Assembly (NCBI GenBank): GCA_902789445.1
Contig: CADAOB010000001.1
Span: forward strand, 1 to 64,000
Length of the DNA stretch: 64,000 nucleotides
From: an uncultured Bacteroidia bacterium
GTDB taxonomy: Bacteria; Bacteroidota; Bacteroidia; Bacteroidales; UBA932
Direction: 5' to 3'
Both the position numbers and the translations under genes were made by a program. Under the pieces are notes generated by a model that worked only from the letters and a program-made list of their open reading frames with translations, was not told the origin of the DNA and ran no database searches. Below are positions 24,322 through 33,583 of the stretch, one piece after another. How positions within the stretch are numbered: position 1 is the stretch's first letter; every line of letters starts with the position of its first letter.

Positions 24322-24853
24322 GGGAGCAAGGCTCCGCTGATTTGCTCCCGGGTCGGACGGACTTGGTTGTCGGGGAGCGACTTTGGCTGTTTTTGCTCCC
24401 GGGCAGGACGGGTTTGGTTGTTGGGGAGCGACTTTGGCTGTTTTCGCTCCCGGGCAGGACGGGTTTGGTTGTCGGGGAGCGCTTTCGGCTGCTTTTGCTC
24501 CCGGACTGGCCGGGTTTGGTTGCCGGGGAGCGCCTTCGGCGGCTTTTGCTCCCGGACCAGGCTGGGTTTGTTTTCGGGGAGCGCCTTCGGCTGTCTTCGC
24601 TCCCGGGCAGGACGGGTTTGGTTTTCGGGGAGCGCTTTCGGCTGCTTTTGCTCCGGGGTCGGACGGGTTTGGTTGCTGGGGAGCGCCTTCGGCTGCTTTT
24701 GCTCCCGGGCAGGCCGGGTTTGGTTGTCGGGGAGCACCATCGGCTGTTTTTGCGCCCGGACTGGCTGGGTTTGGCCGTCGGGGAGAACGTTCGGCTGTTT
24801 TTGCTCCCGAACTGGGTGGGGAAGACGGGTTGGGAAGGGTCTTGCGGCGGGTC
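24322..24853 (+). repeat. Downstream 51-bp REP-like array, nine full units
   Basis: GCTCCC (or a one-base variant) recurs at 24344, 24395, 24446, 24497, 24548, 24599, 24650, 24701, 24752 and 24803: ten marks at exactly 51-bp period, so nine full units and a partial tenth. A typical unit reads GCTCCCGGGCAGGACGGGTT, then TGGTTGTCGGGGAGCGC, then TTTCGGCTGCTTTT. Each unit can fold via GGGGAGC/GCTCCC. The head module GGGAGCAA (24322) plus CGCTGATTTGCTCCC begins 13 nt after the transposase stop. Because 51 is a multiple of three, several reading frames stay open; none looks like a real protein. Confidence 0.93.
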
Positions 24854-24943
24854 AGGCGCCTGTGGCGTTGCTGCCGCTGTTGCCGTTGCTGCCGTTGCTG
24901 CTGTTGCCGCTGCCTTTGCCGGTGCTTCCGCTACCGCTGCCGA

Positions 24944-25543
24944 CTAGTCGCCGTTGGCGGCGGTGAAGGTGGTGGCGACGGCGGTTAGTTCGTCATAGAA
25001 GGGCTGGCCGTAGGCGGCGATGAGGGGTTCCCGGAGGAAGCGCCAGACGGTGACCTTTTCCTTGCGGCCTTTTTCGAAGGCGCATTTGCAGATTTCCCAG
25101 CGGTGGAGATTGAGGGCGGTCAGGCCGTTGCGCAGGATGCTGGCGCGGATGGGGTAGAGGCGGCAGGAGATGGGCTTGACGAAGGCGCAGCGGCCGGCGC
25201 AGTGCGCCCGTTCGATGGCGCAGAAACAGTTTTCACCTTCGAAGCGGGTGTAGGCACATTCCTCGCTGCCGTGCAGCAGCGGGGTCACCAGGTCGCCGTC
25301 GCTGTCGATTTCGAAAAAGCCGGTCTCTTCGACCTTCTGCCGGCCTTCGACGCTCATCCAGGCTTCGTACTGCGGGTAGTGCCGCTCCAGCAGTTCTGTT
25401 TCCGTTTCCTGTAAAGGTGCGCCGCTGTCGCCGATGATGCAGCAGGCGCCGCGGCAGGTGTCATAATCGCAGCAGAAGTACTCTGTGAGCACCTCGGAGG
25501 AGACCAGAATGTCCCCGATTTGTAGGATGGAAGGCAGGTTCAT
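24944..25543 (-). CDS. DUF3109 family Cys-rich protein
   Basis: A 199-residue protein from the ATG at 25543 (MNLPSILQIGDILVSSEVLT), 14 nt after a TAAATTTG box. It carries a Cys-rich pattern: YFCCDYDTCRGACCIIGD, then GEECAYTR-like and ENCFCAIERAHCAGRCAFVKP. It shares this with the YkgJ/DUF3109 zinc- or iron-cluster-binding families. Function unknown. The stop codon abuts the low-complexity edge of the 51-bp repeat region, so the repeats end right at the gene. Confidence 0.85.
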   Translation of the reverse strand: MNLPSILQIGDILVSSEVLTEYFCCDYDTCRGACCIIGDSGAPLQETETELLERHYPQYEAWMSVEGRQKVEETGFFEIDSDGDLVTPLLHGSEECAYTRFEGENCFCAIERAHCAGRCAFVKPISCRLYPIRASILRNGLTALNLHRWEICKCAFEKGRKEKVTVWRFLREPLIAAYGQPFYDELTAVATTFTAANGD

Positions 25544-25557
25544 CGCAAAAAACTTTG

Positions 25558-25565
25558 CAAATTTA
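25558..25565 (-). promoter_or_regulatory. -7 box TAAATTTG for the DUF3109 gene
   Basis: A perfect TAnnTTTG on the minus strand, 14 nt before the ATG at 25543; it rules out the in-frame ATG at 25600. Confidence 0.45.
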
Positions 25566-25639
25566 GACAATTGTTGATAATTTTGGCAGCGTTTATGCAT
25601 AGAACAGGACTTTGAATCAAAACCAAAAACCTATAAACG

Positions 25640-26617
25640 ATGAAAAAGATTTTTTTAACGGTCATGGTTGCCCTTTGCACAATGGGCATCGTCGCAGCGC
25701 AGGATTTGGAGAAAGCCACTGAAATCTACAACAATGCCGCTGCCGCTATTGAAACCAACAAGGCAGAAGCCATCACCCTGTTCGAGCAGGCGCTTGAGAT
25801 GGCCGGTACGCTGGGAGAAGAAGGTGCCGAAATCGCTTCGCAGTGCAAAGGCATCCTCCCGAAACTCTATATCTCCCTGGGCAAGGAACTGTATGGTAAC
25901 AAGGACATTGACGGCGCTATCGCCAAATTCCAGAAAGCTGCCGAGGTCGGTGAGAAGTACGGTGACACCGAGGTCGTGGAAGAGGCCAAGGAACTGATTC
26001 CGCAGCTGCTGATGGCCGACGCCAACGGTCTGCTCAAGGAAGCCAGCACCCTGGCCAAAACCAAGGATGCCGGTGCTGCCGCCAAGTTTGAGGAAGCTGC
26101 GGCCGCTTACCAGAAAGTAATCGACGCCAACCCTGCCAACGGTGACGCTCACCTCTATAAAGGACAGTGCCTGATGCAGCTCGGCAAGATGGACGACGCC
26201 ATCAAGTCGTTCGAACTGGCCAGCGAAAACGGCGAGGAAGAACAGGCAGCCAAGCAGCTCTCCAATCTTTATCTGCGGAAAGCGTCCCAGTGCCAGAAAG
26301 CCAAGGATATGAAAGGCGCCCTCGAAAACGCCCAGAAATCCACGCAGTACGTTGACAATGCCAATGCCCAGAAGGTTATCGGCATGAGCGCCATGCAGCT
26401 CAAGCAGAACAAAGTGGCTGCCGAAGCTTTCGAAGCTTATCTGTCCATGAATCCCAATGCCATCACCAAGGAAGCCGGCATCGTGTACAATCTCGGCACG
26501 GCGCTGATGGCCATCGGCGAGAACGACAAAGCCTGCGGCTATTTCCAGAAGATTGCCCAGGATGCCAAGTACGGCGAGGGCGCACGCTACCAGATCACCC
26601 AGCTCAAATGCAAATAG
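25640..26617 (+). CDS. Exported tetratricopeptide repeat protein
   Basis: A 325-residue protein with signal peptide MKKIFLTVMVALCTMGIVAA. Several TPR units follow: LYISLGKELYGNKDIDGAIA, NPANGDAHLYKGQCLMQLGK, YNLGTALMAIGENDKACGYF. Lys/Ala-rich helices lie between. A periplasmic scaffold for protein-protein interaction; partner unknown. Its last 10 bp overlap the U32 gene start. Confidence 0.85.
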   Translation: MKKIFLTVMVALCTMGIVAAQDLEKATEIYNNAAAAIETNKAEAITLFEQALEMAGTLGEEGAEIASQCKGILPKLYISLGKELYGNKDIDGAIAKFQKAAEVGEKYGDTEVVEEAKELIPQLLMADANGLLKEASTLAKTKDAGAAAKFEEAAAAYQKVIDANPANGDAHLYKGQCLMQLGKMDDAIKSFELASENGEEEQAAKQLSNLYLRKASQCQKAKDMKGALENAQKSTQYVDNANAQKVIGMSAMQLKQNKVAAEAFEAYLSMNPNAITKEAGIVYNLGTALMAIGENDKACGYFQKIAQDAKYGEGARYQITQLKCK

Positions 26618-28410
26618 GCCTTGAGCTTCTCGCACCCGCGAGAAATGCGCAAATCGGCATCGCAGCCATCGACTGTGGTGCCGATGCCGTTTATATCGCG
26701 GGACCTGCTTTCGGCGCGCGGGCCGCTGCCGGGAACGAGGTGACCGACATCGCCCGGTTGTGCCGTTATGCGCATCTGTACGGGGTCAAGATCCATGCGA
26801 CGGTCAACACGCTCCTGCAGGGGGATGAACTTGCGGATGCCCATCGGCTGATGTGGGACCTGTACGAAGCAGGTGTCGATGTCTTCATCATCCAGGACCT
26901 GAACCTGCTCGCGCTCGATCTGCCGCCGGTGGAGCTGCACGCTTCCACGCAGACGGCCATCCGGACGCCGGAGCGGGCGCGGGAGCTCGCGGCGCTCGGC
27001 TTTTCGCGCCTGGTGCTCGAGCGCCAGCTGACGCTCGAACAGATCCGGGCCATCCGCGCCGCCGTGCCGGAAAGTTGCGGGCTGGAGTTCTTCATTCACG
27101 GTGCGCTTTGTGTCGGATACAGCGGCCAATGCTATCTGAGCCAGTACCTGACCGGCCGCAGTGCCAATCGCGGTGCCTGTGCGCAGGCCTGCCGCTCCCG
27201 CTATGACCTGACGGATGCCGAAGGGCATGTCCTTGTCCGCGACCAGACGCTTCTTTCTCCGAGGGATATCCGTTTCGACGGCCGCGTGGCCGACCTGGTG
27301 GCGGCCGGCATCACTTCGTTCAAGATCGAAGGCCGTCTGAAGAATGCTTCCTATGTGAAGAATGTCGTCCGGCACTACCGCAAGGTACTGGATGCGTTTA
27401 TCTCGGCCGGGCCTCTTTACGGCCGTGCGTCGGCCGGGCGGCTGGAGGGCGGATTCACGCCCGATCCGGACAAGACCTTCGGCCGGGGCTGGACCGAAGC
27501 GCTGCTGGACGGCCGGAAGGAGAAGATGGCCAGCGGGGACGCGGCCAAGTCGCTGGGCGAATACATTGGCGAGATCACGGCCGTCAAAGGCCGCGACATT
27601 ACTGTCCGGACCGGCAAACTGCTGTCCAATGGCGACGGCCTGTCCTTTGTGGGCCGCAGCGACCAGGTCCTCGGCGGCCGTGCGGAGACGGTCTCCGGCA
27701 GCCGCGTGTCACTCCGTGACGTCGCGGCCCTGACCCCGGGCATGCGTGTCTATCGCAACTACGACATCCGTTTCGAACACGAACTGGAGAACAACATGCC
27801 CCGGCGGGTCATCGACGTGACGATTGGCTGGCATTCGACCCGCTCCGCGTCAGGCCCGGCCGGACCGGGCATCTCCCCGGCCGGCGAAACCGTCGTCACC
27901 GCCGTCACGGAAGACGGCTTCCGGGTCGAAAAGCGTTTTGCGGACGAGGCGGCCGTCGCTGAAAAGCCCGACATGGCGCTCGACAATCTGCGGCGGCAAC
28001 TGGGCAAACATACCGGACCTTTCGCCTTTTCCGTCGGGACGGTCCTGGCCGATCCGGTTCGCTTTTATCCGGCCGCTTTCCTGAACGGCATCCGTCGGGA
28101 ACTGGCTGCTCAATTGCAGGCGCTCCTGGAAAACCGTCCGCGAAATGTCGTGCCGCATGAGCCCCGGCCGGGCGCTGCGGTATTCAACCGCTCGACGCTG
28201 GATGTTCCGGAAGAACTGATGCGCAGCCGCTATTGTATTCGTTGGGAACTGGGGCTGTGCCCGAAAAGATGCCCGGTCAAGCCGGGCATGACGCCAGGCG
28301 TCACCCCCGACCTGATCGGGGGTGACGGCCCGCTTTATCTTGTGAATCAGAAAAATCGCCTGCGGCTCGATTTCGATTGTGCCCGCTGCGAGATGATTGT
28401 CAGGACTTAG
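26608..28410 (+). CDS. U32 family peptidase-like protein (RNA hydroxylation family)
   Basis: A 600-residue protein. The N-terminal U32 domain shows LELLAPARNAQIGIAAIDCG, DAVYIAGPAFGARA and FFIHGALCVGYSGQCYLSQY, with the Cys cluster GACAQACRSRY that binds an iron-sulfur cluster in TrhP/RlhA relatives. A C-terminal DUF3656-like half follows, ending with further Cys (LGLCPKRCPVK, DCARCEMI). Although called peptidases, E. coli members (TrhP, RlhA) hydroxylate tRNA or rRNA, which is the likelier activity. Overlaps the TPR gene by 10 bp and the next gene convergently by 4 bp. Confidence 0.88.
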   Translation: MQIGLELLAPARNAQIGIAAIDCGADAVYIAGPAFGARAAAGNEVTDIARLCRYAHLYGVKIHATVNTLLQGDELADAHRLMWDLYEAGVDVFIIQDLNLLALDLPPVELHASTQTAIRTPERARELAALGFSRLVLERQLTLEQIRAIRAAVPESCGLEFFIHGALCVGYSGQCYLSQYLTGRSANRGACAQACRSRYDLTDAEGHVLVRDQTLLSPRDIRFDGRVADLVAAGITSFKIEGRLKNASYVKNVVRHYRKVLDAFISAGPLYGRASAGRLEGGFTPDPDKTFGRGWTEALLDGRKEKMASGDAAKSLGEYIGEITAVKGRDITVRTGKLLSNGDGLSFVGRSDQVLGGRAETVSGSRVSLRDVAALTPGMRVYRNYDIRFEHELENNMPRRVIDVTIGWHSTRSASGPAGPGISPAGETVVTAVTEDGFRVEKRFADEAAVAEKPDMALDNLRRQLGKHTGPFAFSVGTVLADPVRFYPAAFLNGIRRELAAQLQALLENRPRNVVPHEPRPGAAVFNRSTLDVPEELMRSRYCIRWELGLCPKRCPVKPGMTPGVTPDLIGGDGPLYLVNQKNRLRLDFDCARCEMIVRT

Positions 28411-29462
28411 AATTTGAGATTGGGGTCACGGTAGTCGTGGCCGTTGAGGACGTCGCCGTTGCCGTCGTAGTTGATGGTGCGCAGGGCCTTGCCCTGGGCG
28501 TCGTAGCTGGTCTTGCTGTGACGGCCTTTCTCTTCGGGCGTAAGAGTTCCGATGCGGCTGATTTCATCCTTGAAACGCTGCTCTGTCCCGCTGCGGAGCT
28601 CCATTTCCGTAATCGTGGGGTAGGTGTGATTCTCGTAGGCGTACCTGCTGGTTTCCGGACGGTCGAGGTAGTCGATCAGTTCGAATATCTGCCCGTCGGC
28701 GTATTCGAAGATGGCGATCCAGCGGGGACGGGTCTTGTCTTCGTCGGCGAGTTTTTCACCCGTGCCGATGTACGAACAGGCGTGCGCCCAGCGGATCTCC
28801 CGGGAGAGAAAGAGCAGCAGCTCGGGATTTCCGCAATAGTAGTTCCAGCCTTCGCGCGAGCCCATTTCCCGGAAATAGACCGATACGTAGTCTTTCTCCT
28901 GGCGGGCGGAAAAGACTTCGCTTCCTTCTTTGGCATCGTGCAGTTCATAACGGAAGGAGGTCAAAGCCACCTCTTCCGCCGGCTCCATGTAGAGCCAGCG
29001 GGAGAGGATGGTTTCGACTTCACCCAGCGCCTGCGCGCCGCCTTTGGGCGGATAGGCCATGTAGCCGCCGCAGTCGCCTTCCGTGCCGTCGGACATCCGC
29101 ATCGAGAACGACCAGGAGTCGCCGTCCAGGATGTCGACCTTGGGCTGGTAGTGCCCGTGATACTTGATCATCTTGTACTTCTTGACGATGGCATCCAGGG
29201 AGTCCATCACGCTGGCCTCGGCCTCGAACACGCGGTCGCGGTCGTTGCCCACTTCCACGACGATGCGGGTCTTGCCGTCCGCCTGCCGCTCGGCGCTGTA
29301 GCCGATGTTGCTGTAGGCGTGATAGCCGTGCGAGGCGCTGTAGTGGATGTAGTCGAGCCGTATATCGCCCGGCTCATCGGGCCCGGCGGGTTTTTTCGGC
29401 CCGCATCCCAGTAGGGAAAGCAGCGTCATGATAATCAGGAGTGTAATCACGGGACGGTTCAC
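28407..29462 (-). CDS. Lipoprotein of unknown function
   Basis: A 351-residue protein with a lipoprotein signal (VITLLIIMTLLSLLGC, Cys20). The mature region is beta-rich and acidic, with YIHYSASHGYHAYSNIGYSA and repeated short strands. A late segment (SYDAQGKALRTINYDGNGDV) looks like a MORN-type or RHS-like repeat unit. I do not recognise the family. It is 9 bp downstream of pnp and may be cotranscribed with it. Confidence 0.7.
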   Translation of the reverse strand: MNRPVITLLIIMTLLSLLGCGPKKPAGPDEPGDIRLDYIHYSASHGYHAYSNIGYSAERQADGKTRIVVEVGNDRDRVFEAEASVMDSLDAIVKKYKMIKYHGHYQPKVDILDGDSWSFSMRMSDGTEGDCGGYMAYPPKGGAQALGEVETILSRWLYMEPAEEVALTSFRYELHDAKEGSEVFSARQEKDYVSVYFREMGSREGWNYYCGNPELLLFLSREIRWAHACSYIGTGEKLADEDKTRPRWIAIFEYADGQIFELIDYLDRPETSRYAYENHTYPTITEMELRSGTEQRFKDEISRIGTLTPEEKGRHSKTSYDAQGKALRTINYDGNGDVLNGHDYRDPNLKF

Positions 29463-29471
29463 GGTTTTCTT

Positions 29472-31775
29472 TTATTTGTCGTGGTTTTCACGGTTGCCTT
29501 CGCGGCGCGGACCCCGGTTGCCGTCGCGGCGCGGACCACCGCCCCGGTTGCCACCGTCCTTGCCGTCACGGCGCGGACCGTTTCCACCTTCGCGGCGCGG
29601 GCCACCCGTGCGCGGTTTGGGTTCCACATAGCCTTCCGGCTTGGGCTGGAGCGCACGCATGGAGAGGCGCATCTTGCCGGCCTTCGGGTCGTATTCGAGG
29701 AGCTTGACATCGACCTCGTCGCCGACGGCCAGGACATCCTCGACCTTCTCAGTCTTGTTCCAGGCAATCTCGGAGACGTGCAGCAGGCCTTCCTTGCCCG
29801 GCATGATCTCGATGAACGCGCCGAACTCGAGGATGGAAACCACCTTGCCGTGATAGACCTTGCCCACTTCGGGGACTGCGCAGATACCCTTGATCCAGTC
29901 GAGGGCCTTCTGCATATTGTCGGCGTTGTCGGAAGCGATGTCCACGACACCCTCGGTGAGGTTGGTGCCCGGAATCGGCTCTTCGTCGATGTTGATGACC
30001 GTACCGGTCTCTTTCTGGATCTTCTGGATGGTCTCGCCGCCCTTGCCGATGACCGCGCCGATGAATTCGGCAGCGATGCGGAGCTGGACGATGCGCGGCA
30101 CGAACGGCTTGTAGTCGGCACGCGGTTCGGGGATCACCTTGAGCATCTCGCCCATGATGTGCATCCGGCCGCGGCGGGCCTGTTCGAGGGCTTTCTCCAG
30201 CACGTCGTAGCTCAGGCCGTCCACCTTGATGTCCATCTGGGTGGCGGTGATGCCGTCAGCCGTACCGGTCACCTTGAAGTCCATGTCGCCGAGGTGGTCC
30301 TCGTCACCGAGGATATCGGTCAGGATGGCGTAGCGGTCGTTCGGGCGCTCGGCGTCGGTGATCAGGCCCATGGCCACACCGGCCACCGGTTTCTTGATCT
30401 TCACGCCGGCATCCATCAGGGCGAGGCAGCCGCCGCAGACCGAAGCCATGGAAGACGAACCGTTCGATTCGAGGATATCGGAGACCACGCGCACGGCGTA
30501 GGGGTTCTCCGGGGCAAGCGGCATGACGGCCTTCAGGGCGCGCATGGCCAGGTTGCCGTGGCCGATTTCGCGGCGGCCCGTGGCGCGCTGCGGCTTGGCT
30601 TCACCCGTGGCGAACGGCGGGAAATTGTAGTGGAGCACGAACTGCTGGTCGCCCTGGATGAGGACTTCGTCCTGCTCCTTCATGTCGAGTTTGGTGCCCA
30701 GGGTCACGGATGCGAGCGACTGGGTTTCGCCGCGCGTGAAGATGGCGCTGCCGTGGGCGCAGGGCAGGTAGTCCACCTCGCACCAGATGGGACGCACTTC
30801 GTCGGTGGCGCGGCCGTCGAGGCGGCGGCCTTCGTCCAGGACGAGGTTGCGCATGGCTTCCTTCTCCACGTCGTGGTAGTAGCGCTCCACGAGCGGGGTC
30901 TTCTCTTCCAGCTCTTCTTCCGGAATGGTAGCCAGGAAGTCGGCTTTGACGGCGTCGAAGGCGGCGGCGCGCTCGTGCTTGGGCAGGGCGGCCTTCGCGG
31001 TCTCGTAGCAGCGGTTGTAGCAGGCCTCACGGACGGCTTTCTTGAGCTCTTCGTCCTCAACGTCGTGCGGGTAGTCGCGCTTGTTGACATCTGTGCCGAG
31101 CTCGTGCATGAGCTCTTTCTGGATGCGGCAGTGCTTCTTGATCTCTTCGTGGGCGAACTTGATGGCTTCGAGCATGTCGTGCTCGGAGACTTCCTTCATC
31201 TCGCCTTCGACCATCATGATATTCTCCTCGGTGGCGGCGACCATCAGTTCGAGGTCGGCGCGCTCCATTTCGGAGAAGGTCGGGTTGATGACGAACTTGC
31301 CGTCGATGCGGCAGACGCGCACTTCGGAAATCGGGCCCTGGAACGGCAGGTCACTCGTAGCCAGTGCGGCGGAGGCGGCCAGGCCGGCCAGTGCGTCGGG
31401 CTGGATATCTTTTTCAGCTGAAATCAGCATCACGTTGACGAATACTTCCAGATGGAAATCGTCGGGCCAGAGCGGACGGATCGGGCGGTCCACCAGACGG
31501 GAGATCAGGATCTCATAGTCGTCGGGACGGTTCTCTCTCTTGAGGAATCCGCCGGGGAAGCGGCCTGCGGCGTAATATTTCTCCCGGTAATCGACCTGGA
31601 GCGGAAGGAAATCCGTTCCTTCCTTGACTTCTGTTGCAGCGGTTACGGTCGCCAGCAGCATCGTGCCGCCCATCTTCACGACCGCCGAGCCGTCGGCCTG
31701 CTTGGCAAGCTTGCCGGTCTCGATTTCGATTGTCCGACCGTCGGACAATTCAATGATTTTCTTGATAACGTTCAT
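29472..31775 (-). CDS. pnp: Polynucleotide phosphorylase
   Basis: A 767-residue protein with the PNPase architecture: two RNase PH cores (the first from [20 protein letters not shown]; the second with [20 protein letters not shown] and [12 protein letters not shown]), a KH domain ([20 protein letters not shown]) and an S1 domain ([20 protein letters not shown]). The C-terminal tail is Gly/Arg/Asp-rich ([15 protein letters not shown]...), an RNA-binding-like extension common in Bacteroidetes. A phosphorolytic 3'-5' exonuclease. Downstream of rpsO, as in most bacteria, with a terminator or attenuator between. Confidence 0.97.
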   Translation of the reverse strand: MNVIKKIIELSDGRTIEIETGKLAKQADGSAVVKMGGTMLLATVTAATEVKEGTDFLPLQVDYREKYYAAGRFPGGFLKRENRPDDYEILISRLVDRPIRPLWPDDFHLEVFVNVMLISAEKDIQPDALAGLAASAALATSDLPFQGPISEVRVCRIDGKFVINPTFSEMERADLELMVAATEENIMMVEGEMKEVSEHDMLEAIKFAHEEIKKHCRIQKELMHELGTDVNKRDYPHDVEDEELKKAVREACYNRCYETAKAALPKHERAAAFDAVKADFLATIPEEELEEKTPLVERYYHDVEKEAMRNLVLDEGRRLDGRATDEVRPIWCEVDYLPCAHGSAIFTRGETQSLASVTLGTKLDMKEQDEVLIQGDQQFVLHYNFPPFATGEAKPQRATGRREIGHGNLAMRALKAVMPLAPENPYAVRVVSDILESNGSSSMASVCGGCLALMDAGVKIKKPVAGVAMGLITDAERPNDRYAILTDILGDEDHLGDMDFKVTGTADGITATQMDIKVDGLSYDVLEKALEQARRGRMHIMGEMLKVIPEPRADYKPFVPRIVQLRIAAEFIGAVIGKGGETIQKIQKETGTVINIDEEPIPGTNLTEGVVDIASDNADNMQKALDWIKGICAVPEVGKVYHGKVVSILEFGAFIEIMPGKEGLLHVSEIAWNKTEKVEDVLAVGDEVDVKLLEYDPKAGKMRLSMRALQPKPEGYVEPKPRTGGPRREGGNGPRRDGKDGGNRGGGPRRDGNRGPRREGNRENHDK

Positions 31776-31801
31776 ATATTAACCTTAGTGTGTCTTCATA
31801 C

Positions 31802-31830
31802 AAAAAAGGCCGCTGGTTCCCGGCGGCCTT
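31802..31830 (-). terminator. Terminator between rpsO and pnp
   Basis: On the minus strand, AAGGCCGC (from 31830) pairs with GCGGCCTT (to 31806), followed by a T-run (A-run 31802-31807 on the plus strand). It lies about 20 nt after the rpsO stop and 30 nt before pnp, so it probably limits read-through into pnp. Confidence 0.8.
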
Positions 31831-31847
31831 GATTCGTTCCCTGGAGA

Positions 31848-32123
31848 TTATTTGCGGAGGCCGAGGGCCTTCACGATCTCGCGGTATCTCTCAATATCCT
31901 TCTCTTTCAGGTAGTCGAGGAGCTGACGGCGCTTACCCACGAGGCGGAGAAGGGCACGCTGGGTGTTGTGGTCCTTCTTGTTGCTCTTGAGGTGCTCGGT
32001 CAGATGAGCGATACGGTAGGAAAACAAAGCAACCTGACTCTCAGGCGAGCCGGTGTCAACATTAGACTTTCCGTATTTGCCGAAAATCTCTTGCTTCTTG
32101 TCTGCGTTCAAATACTCTGACAT
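31848..32123 (-). CDS. rpsO: Ribosomal protein S15
   Basis: A 91-residue protein starting [20 protein letters not shown]. The diagnostic [21 protein letters not shown] and [20 protein letters not shown] are intact. Binds 16S rRNA and nucleates the 30S platform. The ATG at 32123 is chosen because it matches the family start and follows a proper promoter. Confidence 0.98.
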   Translation of the reverse strand: MSEYLNADKKQEIFGKYGKSNVDTGSPESQVALFSYRIAHLTEHLKSNKKDHNTQRALLRLVGKRRQLLDYLKEKDIERYREIVKALGLRK

Positions 32124-32150
32124 AATGCAAAAAATTGTTTTTAAGGGCTG

Positions 32151-32181
32151 CAAAGGTAAGGATTATTTTTAACTCTGCAAC
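32151..32181 (-). promoter_or_regulatory. Promoter of rpsO
   Basis: On the minus strand, GTTG (32178-32181) and TACCTTTG (32151-32158) are spaced by 19 bp; predicted leader about 20 nt. Confidence 0.55.
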
Positions 32182-32195
32182 TTTTTATTTCACAA

Positions 32196-32468
32196 TTATT
32201 TTGCAAGGGCGCTCAGTTTCTCGCAGAGCTGGTCGAGGCTCGTGAGCAGTTCGGCGCCGACGCGGTTGTAATAGGCGCGGGCCTTCACATCCTTGGCCGG
32301 ATGGTTCACCTTGTCGATAAGGCTGTCGGCCAGGTCGCTGGCTTCATTGATCAGACCTTCCACCTGTCCCAGGTCTTTTTCGGGATGCAACATGGCGAAC
32401 ATAAGGCAATCTTCCACGAAGTCGCCGATCAGGAATTCGATATCCTTCTTGATGTCACGGAGATTCAT
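32196..32468 (-). CDS. Conserved hypothetical helical protein
   Basis: A 90-residue all-helical protein from the ATG at 32468 (MNLRDIKKDIEFLIGDFVED), 30 nt after a TATCTTTG box at 32499-32506. It shows CLMFAMLHPEKDLGQVEGLI and RAYYNRVGAELLTSLDQLCE. It looks like a Bacteroidetes-specific family without known function; no catalytic motif. The spacer 32532-32830 downstream of its promoter holds only repeats. Confidence 0.75.
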   Translation of the reverse strand: MNLRDIKKDIEFLIGDFVEDCLMFAMLHPEKDLGQVEGLINEASDLADSLIDKVNHPAKDVKARAYYNRVGAELLTSLDQLCEKLSALAK

Positions 32469-32622
32469 AATTCTTCTTTGTGTTTTGAAATACAGGTGCA
32501 AAGATAACAATTTTTCCCAGATATCATTCACAGCCTCACCAATGATGCCGATCGTGTGTCTGCTGGGGGGGGCGCCGGGCTCGGCCTGCTAACTCTAACT
32601 CCGTTTAAGCCGTCTGCGCTGC

Positions 32623-32732
32623 CGCGACACAGACGGTTCGCTCTTCTCGTCTGTGTCGCGAACCGATTTCGGGCCGAAACCGGGTTTTCGCCGTCGCGAC
32701 ACAGATGACATTGCGCAGCTGTCTGTGTCGTG
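32623..32732. repeat. Palindromic repeats of the CGCGACACAGA family (two copies)
   Basis: Copy 1: CGCGACACAGAC (32623-32634) and its perfect complement (32649-32660). Copy 2: CGCGACACAGA (32695-32705) with TCTGTGTCGTG (32722-32732). Copy 2 and the copy at 33584-33621 share about 40 bp almost identically and in the same orientation. The repeats bracket the HigBA-like genes. The segment 32733-32830 has no gene. Confidence 0.85.
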
Positions 32733-32832
32733 GCAGCGGGGCGCATTATCCGCCGGATTTGTTCCCCGAAGGCAACCCGTGATCGTCCGCAGCCGCTGGC
32801 GCAGATGGAACGGTCGAAAACTGTGGCGGGCC

Positions 32833-33198
32833 TCAGGCCACACCGAGGATGATGCCGGCGTCGATGTGAAGGACATCGTGGATACGGCGGGCAACGGGTA
32901 GTGTAGGCTCTTTTTTGCCACTAAGATATTCACTGATGCGGGAGGGGGATACGCCGATTTTGCCCGCCAGGTCTTTTTGGGAAAGGCCTTGTTCAAACAT
33001 TCGCTCGCGGATAACGGACGCAAGGTCTGGATCACCGATGGCGAAATGCTGGTCGGAGTAGTCTGCGACCAGATTGGACAGGATTTCCAACTCGATGCTG
33101 GAAGGGTCGCTGGTCGGTGTGTCTTCACCTACCAGTGGGAGCAATTCTTCAACGCGGGCGACGGCCCAATCGTACTGTTCGCGGGTCAGGACTTTCAT
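32833..33198 (-). CDS. higA: HigA-like antitoxin (XRE family)
   Basis: A 121-residue protein. The C-terminal half is a Cro/XRE helix-turn-helix (SQKDLAGKIGVSPSRISEYL, residues about 75-95); the N-terminal half (LTREQYDWAVARVEELLPLV) matches the HigA extension found in Bacteroidetes antitoxins. It follows the toxin-like gene by 42 bp, the usual toxin-first order of higBA. It should neutralise HigB and repress the shared promoter at 33511-33563. Confidence 0.82.
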   Translation of the reverse strand: MKVLTREQYDWAVARVEELLPLVGEDTPTSDPSSIELEILSNLVADYSDQHFAIGDPDLASVIRERMFEQGLSQKDLAGKIGVSPSRISEYLSGKKEPTLPVARRIHDVLHIDAGIILGVA

Positions 33199-33240
33199 CT
33201 TTTCTATATGTTTTTGGCACCGATGGTTTTGTTCATTCTT

Positions 33241-33507
33241 TTATTCTGTGTGTGTCCCGATGAACCTGATATAGACAAAGTAGATGGTAAACTTGATGAC
33301 GACGACAATTCGGTGATGATTGCCCATGATGTTGAACACATATCGTTGGTTCCCGACGGCATAGACCGAATTGAAATCCTTTTTGATATCAGCAAAACAC
33401 GTCCATTCGCTATGTCGGACCACATACTTCCATTCCTGAAGCGCTGTTTTCGTCTCCGGATGTTTCTGTATATATTCGCTTAACGCATGCTCTGTAAAAA
33501 TGCGCAT
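33241..33507 (-). CDS. higB: HigB-like mRNA interferase toxin
   Basis: An 88-residue protein from the ATG at 33507 (MRIFTEHALSEYIQKHPETK). It shows the HigB_toxin pattern TALQEWKYVVRHSEWTCFAD, IKKDFNSVYAVGNQRYVFNI and VVVIKFTIYFVYIRFIGTHT. Family members cleave mRNA at the ribosome. The end is at THTE, a little shorter than relatives, which usually continue with EYDKI, so slight 3' truncation is possible. The -7 box ends 3 nt before the ATG, so the transcript would be leaderless. The pair is AT-richer than surrounding genes. Confidence 0.8.
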   Translation of the reverse strand: MRIFTEHALSEYIQKHPETKTALQEWKYVVRHSEWTCFADIKKDFNSVYAVGNQRYVFNIMGNHHRIVVVIKFTIYFVYIRFIGTHTE

Positions 33508-33510
33508 ACG

Positions 33511-33563
33511 CAAAGATAAACCATTTCGTTCCAAATTCCAAAACATAATTCCAAAATCTGGAA
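33511..33563 (-). promoter_or_regulatory. higBA promoter with TTCCAAA operator repeats
   Basis: On the minus strand, TTTG (33539-33542) and TATCTTTG (33511-33518) are spaced by 20 bp. TTCCAAA occurs at 33529-33535, 33536-33542 and 33549-33555, with an inverted TGGAA at 33559-33563, covering the -33 region. These are plausible antitoxin binding sites. Confidence 0.6.
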
Positions 33564-33583
33564 TCATGGTTGGCATATCGCGT

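Noticed and set aside
24126-24740. A minus-strand frame coding for 17-residue repeats (PALPxNQTRPAREQKQ-like) through the 51-bp array, and similar plus-strand frames
   Set aside because: A 51-bp period keeps several frames open by arithmetic. The frame runs into the 3' part of the transposase gene in antisense, has no start signal, and no frame shows protein-like conservation over the others.
24344-24853. CRISPR array
   Set aside because: Units are contiguous 51-bp tandem repeats with no unique spacers and no cas genes nearby.
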